DNA of 64,000 bases from Pimelobacter simplex (lineage in GTDB: Bacteria > Actinomycetota > Actinomycetes > Propionibacteriales > Nocardioidaceae), in assembly GCA_016803235.1 (NCBI GenBank), contig JADCLI010000005.1, positions 110,634 to 174,633 on the forward strand, written 5' to 3'. Position 1 is the stretch's first letter; every line of letters begins with the position of its first letter. Of this stretch, positions 7,888-15,672 are shown piece by piece. The translations under genes were made by a program, and so were the position numbers. The notes under the pieces were generated by a model. That model searched no databases. It was given only the letters and a program-made list of their open reading frames with translations, and was not told where the DNA came from.

Positions 7888-9065
7888 CACCGACCACCTC
7901 CCAGCAGGTCGTCGAGGTCCTCGACGACGTCGACGTCGGCGGGGCGCTGGGCGGTCCCGTCGCCGGTGCCACCGGCGACGGCCTGGGGACCGCGCACGTT
8001 GCCCTCGCCGCGTGGCGCGGTGCAACCCGCCTTGCGGTTGAGCGGCGGCCCCTCGGTCGCGTCGGTGCCCCGGCGCAGGGTCGTGCCACTGTAGCCAGTG
8101 GTGCACGGCAGCGGGTTGAAGAACGTCGGCACCATGCCGAGGTGGAACCCGCGCCCGCTGGTGGTGGCCCAGCCGACGCTCACCGCCTGCGGCAGCCGGA
8201 TCAGCGAGTCGCGCACCCCGGCGGCGTTGGCCCCGAAGATGGTCGCGGTCGACACCAGGTTGTCCATCAGGATCGACAGCGGTTGCCCCACGTCGCGGAT
8301 CAGCAGGCTCAGCTGCTCCGCCGCTCCCGGGGTGGCCGCGACCAGGGTGCGCAGGTCGGCGTCGGAGTCGGCGAGGGCCTGGGAGAACAGGGCGAGGTCC
8401 TTGCTGTAGGCGCCGATCGCGGCGCTGGAGTCCTCCTGGGTGGCCAGCACCCGGTCGGCGTTGCGGATCAGCGAGGCGCTGACCAGGAAGTTGTCGTCGG
8501 CCGCCTGCTGGAACTCGCGCGACGTCTCGACAAGTCGGCCGACGTCGTGGCTGATGCCCTGCGAGAGCAGGTAGCCCTCGTCGATGGCGGTGTCCAGCGA
8601 GTCCGAGGGCACCGACGCGACGAGGTCGCGACCGGCCCGGAGCACCTCGGAGAGGTCCTGCGGCAACGCCTCGGGACCACCGCTGAGGTGGTCGCCGTCG
8701 GCCAGGAGGTCCTTGGTCGAGGTGCCCGCCAGGTCGAGGTACTGCTCGCCGATCGAGGAGCGGTTGCGTACCCGGGCCGTCGCGTCGGCGGGGATGTCCG
8801 GTGCGTCCGGCTCGATCTCGGCGGTCACCTCCACCCCGTCGCCGGTCGGCTCCATCGCGGTCACCTTGCCGACCTGGACCCCGCGGTAGGTGACCTCCGA
8901 GTGGACGAACAGGCCCCCTGCCTCGGGCAGCGCCACGGTGACCCGGTAGCCGTCGGAGAAGGGGGTGAAGCCGACGTACGACGCCCCGAGGTAGCTGGTG
9001 CCGAGCAGCGCGACCAGCACGAACAGGCCGAGCTTGACGTGGACTCCGCGGGTGAGCTGCTGCAC
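7887..9065 (-). CDS. Mce family substrate-binding protein, sixth of operon (MceF position)
   Basis: 392 residues from GTG 9065, which follows a strong ribosome-binding site (AGGAGGCGAGTGAC). It has an uncleaved N-terminal membrane anchor (KLGLFVLVALLGTSYL), the MlaD/Mce beta-barrel domain including VTYRGVQVGKVTAMEP and RNRSSIGEQYLDL, and then a long helical region that in Mce proteins builds the lipid-conducting needle. The C-terminal tail is charged and Gly-rich and may be disordered. One base separates it from the preceding stop. The six Mce subunits probably form a hetero-hexamer bridging the cell envelope to the permease. Confidence 0.92.
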   Translation of the reverse strand: MQQLTRGVHVKLGLFVLVALLGTSYLGASYVGFTPFSDGYRVTVALPEAGGLFVHSEVTYRGVQVGKVTAMEPTGDGVEVTAEIEPDAPDIPADATARVRNRSSIGEQYLDLAGTSTKDLLADGDHLSGGPEALPQDLSEVLRAGRDLVASVPSDSLDTAIDEGYLLSQGISHDVGRLVETSREFQQAADDNFLVSASLIRNADRVLATQEDSSAAIGAYSKDLALFSQALADSDADLRTLVAATPGAAEQLSLLIRDVGQPLSILMDNLVSTATIFGANAAGVRDSLIRLPQAVSVGWATTSGRGFHLGMVPTFFNPLPCTTGYSGTTLRRGTDATEGPPLNRKAGCTAPRGEGNVRGPQAVAGGTGDGTAQRPADVDVVEDLDDLLGGGR

Positions 9066-9066
9066 G

Positions 9067-10458
9067 TCACTCGCCTCCTTCGCTGCTGGCCGAGTCACTG
9101 GCCGAGTCACTGGCCGAGCCACTGGGCGACCCGCCGGCGGTGCCGCTCGTCGAGCCACTCGGTGCACCGCTGGTCGCCGAGCCGCTCGGTGTCCCGCTCG
9201 GCGAGCCGCTCGAGGACCCGGAGCCGGACCCGGACGAGGAGGGTGCGCTCGGCAGGATCGACGGGCCGGGCACGGTCGGCGTGCCGGTGGCTGGCGTCGC
9301 GCTGTCGGTGGACGGCAGCATGGTCGGCGGCGCGTCCCCGGGGAGGGAGAGGTTGCGGGAGCGCGCCGCCGACCCACCGCCTGCCGTGGGCTGTGGCCAC
9401 AGGCAGCCAACCGCCGCACAGCCCGCAGGAAGGGTGCGGAAGTTGGTGGTCATGAAGACGTTCAGGTAGTCGCCGCGGATGGCGCCGAGCACCGAGTCGG
9501 GGAACGGGTAGGTCAGCAGGATCTCGAGGGAGTACGGCAGGTTCGCCCCCGCCTTCGCCAGCTCGGAGAGGATCGGGTCGAGCGCCCGCAGGTCGCGGAC
9601 CATGTCCTCCTGGGAGGCGTTCAGCGTGCGGACCGTGACCTTCGAGAGCCGGTCGAGCGACTCCAGCATCTTCGTGAGCTGGGGCCGCTGCTCGACGAGC
9701 ACCTTCATGCCGGGCGACAGCTCGTCGAGCACGGCCGCGATCTGAGCACGGTCCCCGTCGAGCACCGCGGAGAGCCGCGCCAGGCCGTCGATCGCGCCGG
9801 TGATGGCGCCCTTGCGCCGGTCGAGGACGCCGACGAACCGGTTGAGCTCGTCGAGGAAGGCCCGCACCTGCTCGGTCTGGCCGTCGCCGACCTGCTGCAG
9901 CTCGCGGGAGATCTCCTGGAACTGCCCGATCCCGCCCCCGTTGAGCACCAGGGACAGCGCACCGAGGACCTGCTCGGCGGTGGCTGCCGCGTCGGTGTCG
10001 GCCGTGGTGAGCACGGCGTGGTCCGCGAGCCGGCCGGGCGCCGGCATGGTCTCACCGCCGCCCTCCGGCCGGACCAGGGCGACGTACTTCTCCCCCAGCA
10101 GCGAGGTCTGCTGCAGCCGGGCGGTCGTCGCCGACGGCAGGTCGACGTCGCGTCGCACCTCCATGGTCACGACCGCGGTGCGGCCGTCGTCGCCGAGGTC
10201 GATGTCGGTGACCCGGCCGACCGCGACGTTGTCGACCCGCACGCTCGACTGCGGCACCAGGTCGAGCACGTCGGGGAACTCGGCGGTCACGGTGATCGGG
10301 TCCTTGCCGAGGTCGGCACCGCCCGGCAGCGAGGCGTCGTACACCCCGCCGCCGAGGATCCCGCACCCGCTCAACGCGAGCCCGAGCCCCGACGCGGCGA
10401 CCAGGGCCGCGACGCGCGCGGCCGGCGTACGACGGATGTGGCCGCGCACCTCACTCAC
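9067..10458 (-). CDS. Mce family lipoprotein, fifth of operon (MceE/LprK position)
   Basis: 463 residues. It is the lipoprotein member of the set: signal peptide with lipobox ALSGC (Cys32) matching MceE/LprK. The Mce domain follows (VRVDNVAVGRVTDIDLG, LQQTSLLGEKYVAL), then the helical needle region and an AGCAAVGCLW cysteine pair. The last 90 or so residues are an unusual Ser/Gly/Pro-rich tail containing short tandem repeats (SASDSASDSAS at the end), encoded by a repetitive stretch near 9080-9240. The GTG start gives an 8-bp overlap with the upstream gene. The tail may be an envelope-spanning linker; that is inference. Confidence 0.92.
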   Translation of the reverse strand: MSEVRGHIRRTPAARVAALVAASGLGLALSGCGILGGGVYDASLPGGADLGKDPITVTAEFPDVLDLVPQSSVRVDNVAVGRVTDIDLGDDGRTAVVTMEVRRDVDLPSATTARLQQTSLLGEKYVALVRPEGGGETMPAPGRLADHAVLTTADTDAAATAEQVLGALSLVLNGGGIGQFQEISRELQQVGDGQTEQVRAFLDELNRFVGVLDRRKGAITGAIDGLARLSAVLDGDRAQIAAVLDELSPGMKVLVEQRPQLTKMLESLDRLSKVTVRTLNASQEDMVRDLRALDPILSELAKAGANLPYSLEILLTYPFPDSVLGAIRGDYLNVFMTTNFRTLPAGCAAVGCLWPQPTAGGGSAARSRNLSLPGDAPPTMLPSTDSATPATGTPTVPGPSILPSAPSSSGSGSGSSSGSPSGTPSGSATSGAPSGSTSGTAGGSPSGSASDSASDSASSEGGE

Positions 10459-11482
10459 CCCCGCCCAGGCCGGGCAGCAGCAACGGCGGTGCGTCGTCCG
10501 ACGTACGGGCGGACTTGCCGTCGTCGCTCCACAGGGTGAGCTCGTTGAGGTTGCCCCGGCCCTGGAGGGTGTTGGAGGCCGGGTCGTAGGTGTTGAGGAA
10601 GTTCTGCAGCGCGAGCGGGATGGTGCGCACCGCCTCGGCGAGCGCTGCCTTCTGGTTGACCAGCACCTGGCTCGGCCCGCGCAGTGCGTCGACGCTGCGC
10701 TTGAGCGCGCCGCGGTTCTCCTTGACGAAGCCCTCGAGCAGGGCGAGCGCCTTGCCGAGCTCGGTGATCGCCGAGGTGAGGTTCCCGCGGTCCTCGGCGA
10801 GGTACTCCGACACGACGGCGAGCTGCTGGTTGGCCCCGGCCACGCCCTGGTCGTGGTCGAGCAGCGTCTGGTTGAGGGTGTCGAGGTTCTCGACGGTGGC
10901 GAAGAAGTCGTCGTCGACGCCGGAGACGGTCGCCGACGCCTTCGCGAAGTCGCGCAGCATGGTGTTGATGGAGGCTCCCTGGCCGTCGAGGTTCTCGGCG
11001 ATGGTGTCGAGGAGGTCGGAGAGCGCGCCGTTGCGGTTGGCGCCGTTGGGACCGAGCGCCTCCCCCACGTCGGCGAGGCTCTCGTACATCTCGTCGATCT
11101 CGACCGGCACCGCCGTGGTCGCGATCCGGTCGCCGTCCGCCAGCGCTGGCCCCCGGACCCACGGCGTCGTCAGCTGGACGTAGCGGTCGCTGACCAGGGT
11201 GGGCGCGACGATCACGGCACCGGTGCCCCGAGCGGCCTTGCGGCCCTCGTCGAGACGCATCGTGACCCGGACCTTCCCGCCCACCGGCGTGACCTCGGTG
11301 ACGGTGCCGACGGGCACGCCGAGCACCTGGACGTCGGAGCCCGGGTAGAGCCCGACCGCGGAGTCGAAGTCGGCTGTCAGCTCGGTGCCGGGGCGCAGCA
11401 GCCGCACGCCGACCACGGCCGCGGCGACGAGGAGCACCAGGCCGGCGGCGACCGCCGTCCAGCGCAGGGACCGGGACCTCAT
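10451..11482 (-). CDS. Mce family protein, fourth of operon (MceD position)
   Basis: 343 residues. N-terminal anchor (LRWTAVAAGLVLLVAAAVVG), then the Mce domain with VQVLGVPVGTVTEVTP and APTLVSDRYVQLT, then a long coiled/helical region with heptad-like leucines (NLDTLNQTLLDHDQ, ITELGKALALLEGF). Its ATG overlaps the preceding stop by four bases (11479-11482). The C-terminus is short and acidic-Gly (LLLPGLGGGE). It has no lipobox. It is one of six different Mce chains expected to assemble together; which slot it occupies in the ring is unknown. Confidence 0.92.
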   Translation of the reverse strand: MRSRSLRWTAVAAGLVLLVAAAVVGVRLLRPGTELTADFDSAVGLYPGSDVQVLGVPVGTVTEVTPVGGKVRVTMRLDEGRKAARGTGAVIVAPTLVSDRYVQLTTPWVRGPALADGDRIATTAVPVEIDEMYESLADVGEALGPNGANRNGALSDLLDTIAENLDGQGASINTMLRDFAKASATVSGVDDDFFATVENLDTLNQTLLDHDQGVAGANQQLAVVSEYLAEDRGNLTSAITELGKALALLEGFVKENRGALKRSVDALRGPSQVLVNQKAALAEAVRTIPLALQNFLNTYDPASNTLQGRGNLNELTLWSDDGKSARTSDDAPPLLLPGLGGGE

Positions 11483-12507
11483 GAGCCACCTCCGGGTCGG
11501 CAGTCGCGGACCACGTCGTTGTCGAGGACCGGCGCGCCCTGCGCGTCGAACAGGCCGCAGATGTAGGAGTCGAGCCAGCGGCCGTTGCCCATCGCCGCGG
11601 TGAGCATCCGGTAGTAGGGACCGAGCACCTCGAGCGCGTCGCCCAGGTGCTTCTGGTTGCGGCGCAGCATCGCCGCGACCTTGTCGAGCTTCTCCAGCGC
11701 GGGCCTCAGCTGCTCCCGGTTGTCGCGTACGACGCCCGCGAGCTCCCGCCCCAGGGTGGTGGTGGCCTCGAGCATCTGCCGGATCGACTCGCGCCGGTTG
11801 GCCAGCTCGGTGAGCAGCAGGTTGCCGTCGTCGACGAGCTTGCCGATCTCGTCGTTGCGGGCGGCGAGGGTGTCGGTGACGCCGGCCGTGGAGCGGAACA
11901 GCCTCGCCAGCTCCTCGTCGCGGCTGGAGATCGTGCGCGAGAGCCGGGTCAGTCCCTCGACCATGCCGCGCACCGACTCGGGGGTGTTGGCGAAGACCTG
12001 GGACAAGGTGGCCATGCCCTGCTCGAGCCGGGCGGTGTCGATCTCGCCGATGGTCGAGGACAGGTCGGAGAAGGCCGCGTTGACGTCGTACGGCGTCGTG
12101 GTGTGCTCGAGCGGGATCGGCTCGTCGAGCGCCTCGGTGCCGAGCGGGTCGACGGCGAGGTACTTCTGGCCGAGCAGGGTCTTGATCTTGACCGCCGCCG
12201 TCGACTCGCTGCCGATCTCGACGCCCTTGGCCCGGAAGCTGACCAGGACCCGGTCGCCGACGAGGTCGACGTCGGTCACCTTGCCGACCTTCACGCCGGC
12301 CACCCGCACCTCGTCGCCGGCCCGCAGGCCCGCGGCCTCGGCCAGGTAGGCCTGGTGCCTCGCTCCGCCGCCGACGACCGGCAGGTCCTCGGCGTAGAAG
12401 GTGGCGAAGAAGGTGGCGACGAGGGCGACGATGCCGATGACGGCGATCACCACCCGGTTCCGCTCCGCGAACGCGGTCGGGAACCGGCGCTGCGTGCGCG
12501 CGGCCAT
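11479..12507 (-). CDS. Mce family protein, third of operon (MceC position)
   Basis: 342 residues from ATG 12507, which shares a base with the upstream stop. The anchor (VVIAVIGIVALVATFFATF) is followed by the Mce domain (VRVAGVKVGKVTDVDL, KIKTLLGQKYLAVDP) and the helical needle region (TISSRDEELARLFRST, LEKLDKVAAMLRRNQ). The family C-terminal signature YICGLFD with a downstream Cys (VRDCRPG) suggests a disulfide in the periplasm. Pairing of the motif with its neighbour (NFYLCSIEG in MceB) shows the same ancestor. Confidence 0.92.
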   Translation of the reverse strand: MAARTQRRFPTAFAERNRVVIAVIGIVALVATFFATFYAEDLPVVGGGARHQAYLAEAAGLRAGDEVRVAGVKVGKVTDVDLVGDRVLVSFRAKGVEIGSESTAAVKIKTLLGQKYLAVDPLGTEALDEPIPLEHTTTPYDVNAAFSDLSSTIGEIDTARLEQGMATLSQVFANTPESVRGMVEGLTRLSRTISSRDEELARLFRSTAGVTDTLAARNDEIGKLVDDGNLLLTELANRRESIRQMLEATTTLGRELAGVVRDNREQLRPALEKLDKVAAMLRRNQKHLGDALEVLGPYYRMLTAAMGNGRWLDSYICGLFDAQGAPVLDNDVVRDCRPGGGS

Positions 12508-13544
12508 CAGCGGCACCTCCCCGCGACCGGCTGCACGCCGAGGTCGCCGTAGTAGCCCTCGGGCAGGGGGATCCGGCCCTCGATCGAGCAGAGGTAGAAG
12601 TTGACCCACGAGCCGTAGCTGGCGATCCTCGCGAGTCGCTGCACCTTCGTGGGCAGGGTCGCGAGTGCCTTGTCGATGACGTCCTCGTTGTTGGCCAGCA
12701 CTCCCGACAGGTCACCGAGCGCCCTGATGGAGCGCTTGAGCGGGGCGCGTCCCTCGTCGAGCAGGCCGGCGACGCTCTCGGACAGGTCGCCCATCCCGTC
12801 GATCGTCGAGCCGATGGTCTCGCGGTCCGCCGCGAGACCGCTGACCAGCTGCTGGAGGGTGACCAGCGTGGTGTCGAGCTGGCCGGAGCGCTCCTCGACG
12901 ACACCGAGGACCGAGGACAGGTTGGTGATCAGCTGGCCGATCACCTGGTCGCGGTCGGCGAGGGTCGAGGTGAGACTGGCGGTGCTCTTCAACAGCCCCT
13001 CGACGGTCGGGCCCTCGCCCTGGAAGACCGCGATGACCTGGGCGCTGAGGTTGTTGACGTCGGCGGGGTCGAGCAGCCGGAACAGCGGCTGGAAGCCGTT
13101 GAACAGCACGGTCAGGTCGAGCGCCGGCTGGGTCGCGTCGAGGCCGAACACGTGGCCGGGCGCGAGCCGCACGCCGGTCACGTCGCCGGGCTCGAGGGCG
13201 ACGTACCGCTGGCCGACGAGGTTGCGGAAGCGCAGCAGGGCGCGGGCGCCGGTGCCGAGGGGTGCGGTGTCGGCGACGGTGAAGCTCACCCGGGCGACCC
13301 GGTCGTCGCTGACCTCGACGCCGGTCACGGTGCCGACCTTGACGCCGGCCATCCGCACGTCGTCGCCCTTGTTGAGGCTGGTCGCGTCGCTGAACATCGC
13401 GACGTACTCGTTGCTGGGGCCGCTGGCTCCGTTGCGGATGGTGCCGGCCAGGGCCAGCGTCGCCAGGACCGTGACGACGGCGAAGACCAACGCCTTGGTC
13501 AGGGTCACGGCCAGCCCGGTGCGGGAACTGGTCACCCGGGTCAT
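12507..13544 (-). CDS. Mce family protein, second of operon (MceB position)
   Basis: 345 residues. Membrane anchor LVFAVVTVLATLALAG, Mce domain with VRMAGVKVGTVTGVEV and RFRNLVGQRYVALEPG, then a needle region with repeated small-residue helices. The C-terminus carries GSWVNFYLCSIEGRI, the conserved Mce end motif with a Cys, and ends QPVAGRCR. The ATG overlaps the MceA stop by four bases. Mce chains of this group bind and shuttle hydrophobic molecules (sterols, mycolates or phospholipids in mycobacteria); the cargo here is unknown. Confidence 0.92.
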   Translation of the reverse strand: MTRVTSSRTGLAVTLTKALVFAVVTVLATLALAGTIRNGASGPSNEYVAMFSDATSLNKGDDVRMAGVKVGTVTGVEVSDDRVARVSFTVADTAPLGTGARALLRFRNLVGQRYVALEPGDVTGVRLAPGHVFGLDATQPALDLTVLFNGFQPLFRLLDPADVNNLSAQVIAVFQGEGPTVEGLLKSTASLTSTLADRDQVIGQLITNLSSVLGVVEERSGQLDTTLVTLQQLVSGLAADRETIGSTIDGMGDLSESVAGLLDEGRAPLKRSIRALGDLSGVLANNEDVIDKALATLPTKVQRLARIASYGSWVNFYLCSIEGRIPLPEGYYGDLGVQPVAGRCR

Positions 13545-14836
13545 CGGACCTCCACCTCCGCGCCGCGCAGCAGCGGCCCGACCAGCAGGCTGCTCCAGGT
13601 CGGGTAGTCGGCCGGGCTGACCCCGGCCGCCGGGGCCATCAGCTCGGCGATCAGCTGGTTCTCGGCGGGCGAGTTCGCCTCGCCCAGCCCGGCGGCGTCG
13701 GCGAGCACGCGCTGCACCCGGTCGCTCGGCGGCGGCAGGATCCGCTCGGGCCCACCCTCGGTGCCGCGCGACGCCACCGGCTTGACGCTGCCGTCCTGGT
13801 AGGGACAGCGCGGCGCACCCTTCGCGAGGTAGGTCGGGTCGTCCTTGCCGAGGACGTAGCGGCCGCGATCGGGGGTCACGTTGAGCACGACGTGGACACC
13901 CGGCTCGGCGGTGCCCTTGCCGAGGGTCTTGTCCATGACCGGGACGAAGTCGCGCAGCGCCTTGAACAGGCAGGGGAACTGCACGGCGTACGGCGCCACC
14001 GCCTCCAGCGCCTTCCGGCTCTCCTTCGACAAGGTGATGACCGTGCCGGAGTTGGCGACCATCCAGCCGTTCGTGTCGTCGGCCGCGACGACGACGCCCG
14101 CGAACAACCTGGTCATCGCGGTCCGCTCGTCGGCGAGGGTGCGCGAGGTGGTCGTCATCGACTCCAGCGCGTCGAGCAGGTCAGGCGCGGCGTCGGCATA
14201 GGTCTGGGCGACCCGGCCGAAGGCGGCGAGGTCGTCGGACAGCTGCGGCGTCAGCGGGTTGAGCTTCGCGAGGTACTCGCCCCACGCGACGAGGTTGTCC
14301 CCGATGTCGCCACCCCGGCCGCGCAGCATCAGGGCCAGCTCGCCGAGGGTGGCGGACAGCTTGTCGGGCTGGATCGCCTGCAGGACGGGCAACAGCTCGT
14401 CGAACAGCTCCTCCAGCTCGACGGCCGAGGCCGAGGAGTCCTGCTCGATCGTGTCGCCGGCCCGGAGGGTGGCGCCACCGGCGCGCGGACGGACCAGGGC
14501 GACGTACCGCTCACCGAAGAGGGTCTTCGGCAGCAGCCGGGCGGTGGTGTCGACCGGCAGGTCGTCGAGCACGTCGGGCTCCAGGGCGAGGGTGAGGACC
14601 GCGCCGCCGTCGCGGGGCTCGATCTCGGTCACCTTGCCGACCGGGACGCCGTTGAGCTTCACGTCGGATCCTCTCTGCAGCGCGCTGCCGACGGTGCCGG
14701 TGGTCAGCCGGATGTCGCTGCGGTCGACGAACACCTGGTTGTAGGCGAGCCACGTGCCGGCGCCCAGGGCGAGCACCAGGCCGCCGTACCCCAGGCCGAG
14801 GAGGAGGTCGCGAGCCCGGCCCCAACCGCCGCTCAT
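13541..14836 (-). CDS. Mce family protein, first of operon (MceA position)
   Basis: 431 residues from ATG 14836, chosen over an ATG 33 bp upstream because it makes the usual ATGA overlap with yrbEB. It is the longest chain besides MceE. The anchor is LLLGLGYGGLVLALGAGTWLAY; the Mce domain has VKLNGVPVGKVTEIEP and LPKTLFGERYVAL; the helical region is followed by a C-terminal globular part that has AVQFPCLFKAL and APRCPYQDG, two Cys likely to be disulfide-bonded. The extended C-terminus (about residues 300-431) is typical of MceA-position proteins. Confidence 0.92.
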   Translation of the reverse strand: MSGGWGRARDLLLGLGYGGLVLALGAGTWLAYNQVFVDRSDIRLTTGTVGSALQRGSDVKLNGVPVGKVTEIEPRDGGAVLTLALEPDVLDDLPVDTTARLLPKTLFGERYVALVRPRAGGATLRAGDTIEQDSSASAVELEELFDELLPVLQAIQPDKLSATLGELALMLRGRGGDIGDNLVAWGEYLAKLNPLTPQLSDDLAAFGRVAQTYADAAPDLLDALESMTTTSRTLADERTAMTRLFAGVVVAADDTNGWMVANSGTVITLSKESRKALEAVAPYAVQFPCLFKALRDFVPVMDKTLGKGTAEPGVHVVLNVTPDRGRYVLGKDDPTYLAKGAPRCPYQDGSVKPVASRGTEGGPERILPPPSDRVQRVLADAAGLGEANSPAENQLIAELMAPAAGVSPADYPTWSSLLVGPLLRGAEVEVR

Positions 14837-15672
14837 CCGGCGATCCGCACGGTCGTGGTGGTGCCCCACATCGCCATCGACAGGGCGAGGTCGAGCACGG
14901 CGACGACGACGAGGGTGCGGCGCACCGACCGGCCCACGGCGACGCCGACGCCGGCCGGCCCGCCGCGGGCGAAGAAGCCGAGGCGGCAGTGGATGAGGAT
15001 GACCAGCACCGCGAAGACGAGCACCTTCCCGAAGCTGAGCAGGATGTCGACCGGGGGCAGGAAGAGCTGGAAGTAGTGGTCGTAGGTGCCCGCCGACTGC
15101 CCGCGCAGCTGCACGGTGACCATCCGGCTGCCGGCGTACGACGTCAGCAGGCCGATGACGTAGAGCGGGATGATCGCGATGAACCCGGCGACGACGCGGG
15201 TCGAGACGAGGAAGGGCACCGCGTCGAGCCCGATCACCTTGACCGCGTCGATCTCCTCACTGATCCGCATCGCGCCGAGCTGGGCGGTGAAGCCCGCGCC
15301 CACGGTGGCGGACATGGCCAGCGCCGCGACGAGCGGCGCGATCTCGCGGGTGTTGAAGTAGGCGGAGATGAAGCCGTTGAGGGTGCTGGTGCCGATCTGG
15401 TCGAGGGCGGCGTACCCCTGCAGGCCGACGACGGTGCCGACGAACAGGCTCATCCCGGTCATCACGCCGACGGTGCCGCCGATGACGGCGAGCGCGCCGG
15501 TGCCGAAGCTGACCTCGGACAGGACCCGCCAGACCTCCTTCGGGTAGAGCCGCACGGCGGTCGGGATGCCGGCGATCACCCGTCCGTAGAACCGGATGTC
15601 CTTGCCGGTCTGGGCGACCCGGTCGAGGCGGCGGTCCCACCAGGGCCGTTTGGCGACGGCGACGGTGCTCAT
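14833..15672 (-). CDS. YrbE/MlaE-family ABC permease, second permease of Mce operon (YrbEB)
   Basis: 279 residues, the normal MlaE length. Five to six membrane helices are visible, with the family core IAPLVAALAMSATVGAGFTA, then the coupling sequence ISEEIDAVKVIGLDAVPFLV, whose EEIDA-GLD pattern is diagnostic of MlaE permeases. It pairs with the permease half of the upstream fusion to form the transmembrane dimer of the Mce importer. It starts within the stop of the upstream gene (one shared base) and overlaps mceA by four bases. Confidence 0.93.
   Translation of the reverse strand: MSTVAVAKRPWWDRRLDRVAQTGKDIRFYGRVIAGIPTAVRLYPKEVWRVLSEVSFGTGALAVIGGTVGVMTGMSLFVGTVVGLQGYAALDQIGTSTLNGFISAYFNTREIAPLVAALAMSATVGAGFTAQLGAMRISEEIDAVKVIGLDAVPFLVSTRVVAGFIAIIPLYVIGLLTSYAGSRMVTVQLRGQSAGTYDHYFQLFLPPVDILLSFGKVLVFAVLVILIHCRLGFFARGGPAGVGVAVGRSVRRTLVVVAVLDLALSMAMWGTTTTVRIAG

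Noticed and set aside
9075-9125. Direct repeats with CTGGCCGAGTCA units
   Set aside because: They encode the Ser-Ala-Ser-Asp tail of the MceE-like lipoprotein.
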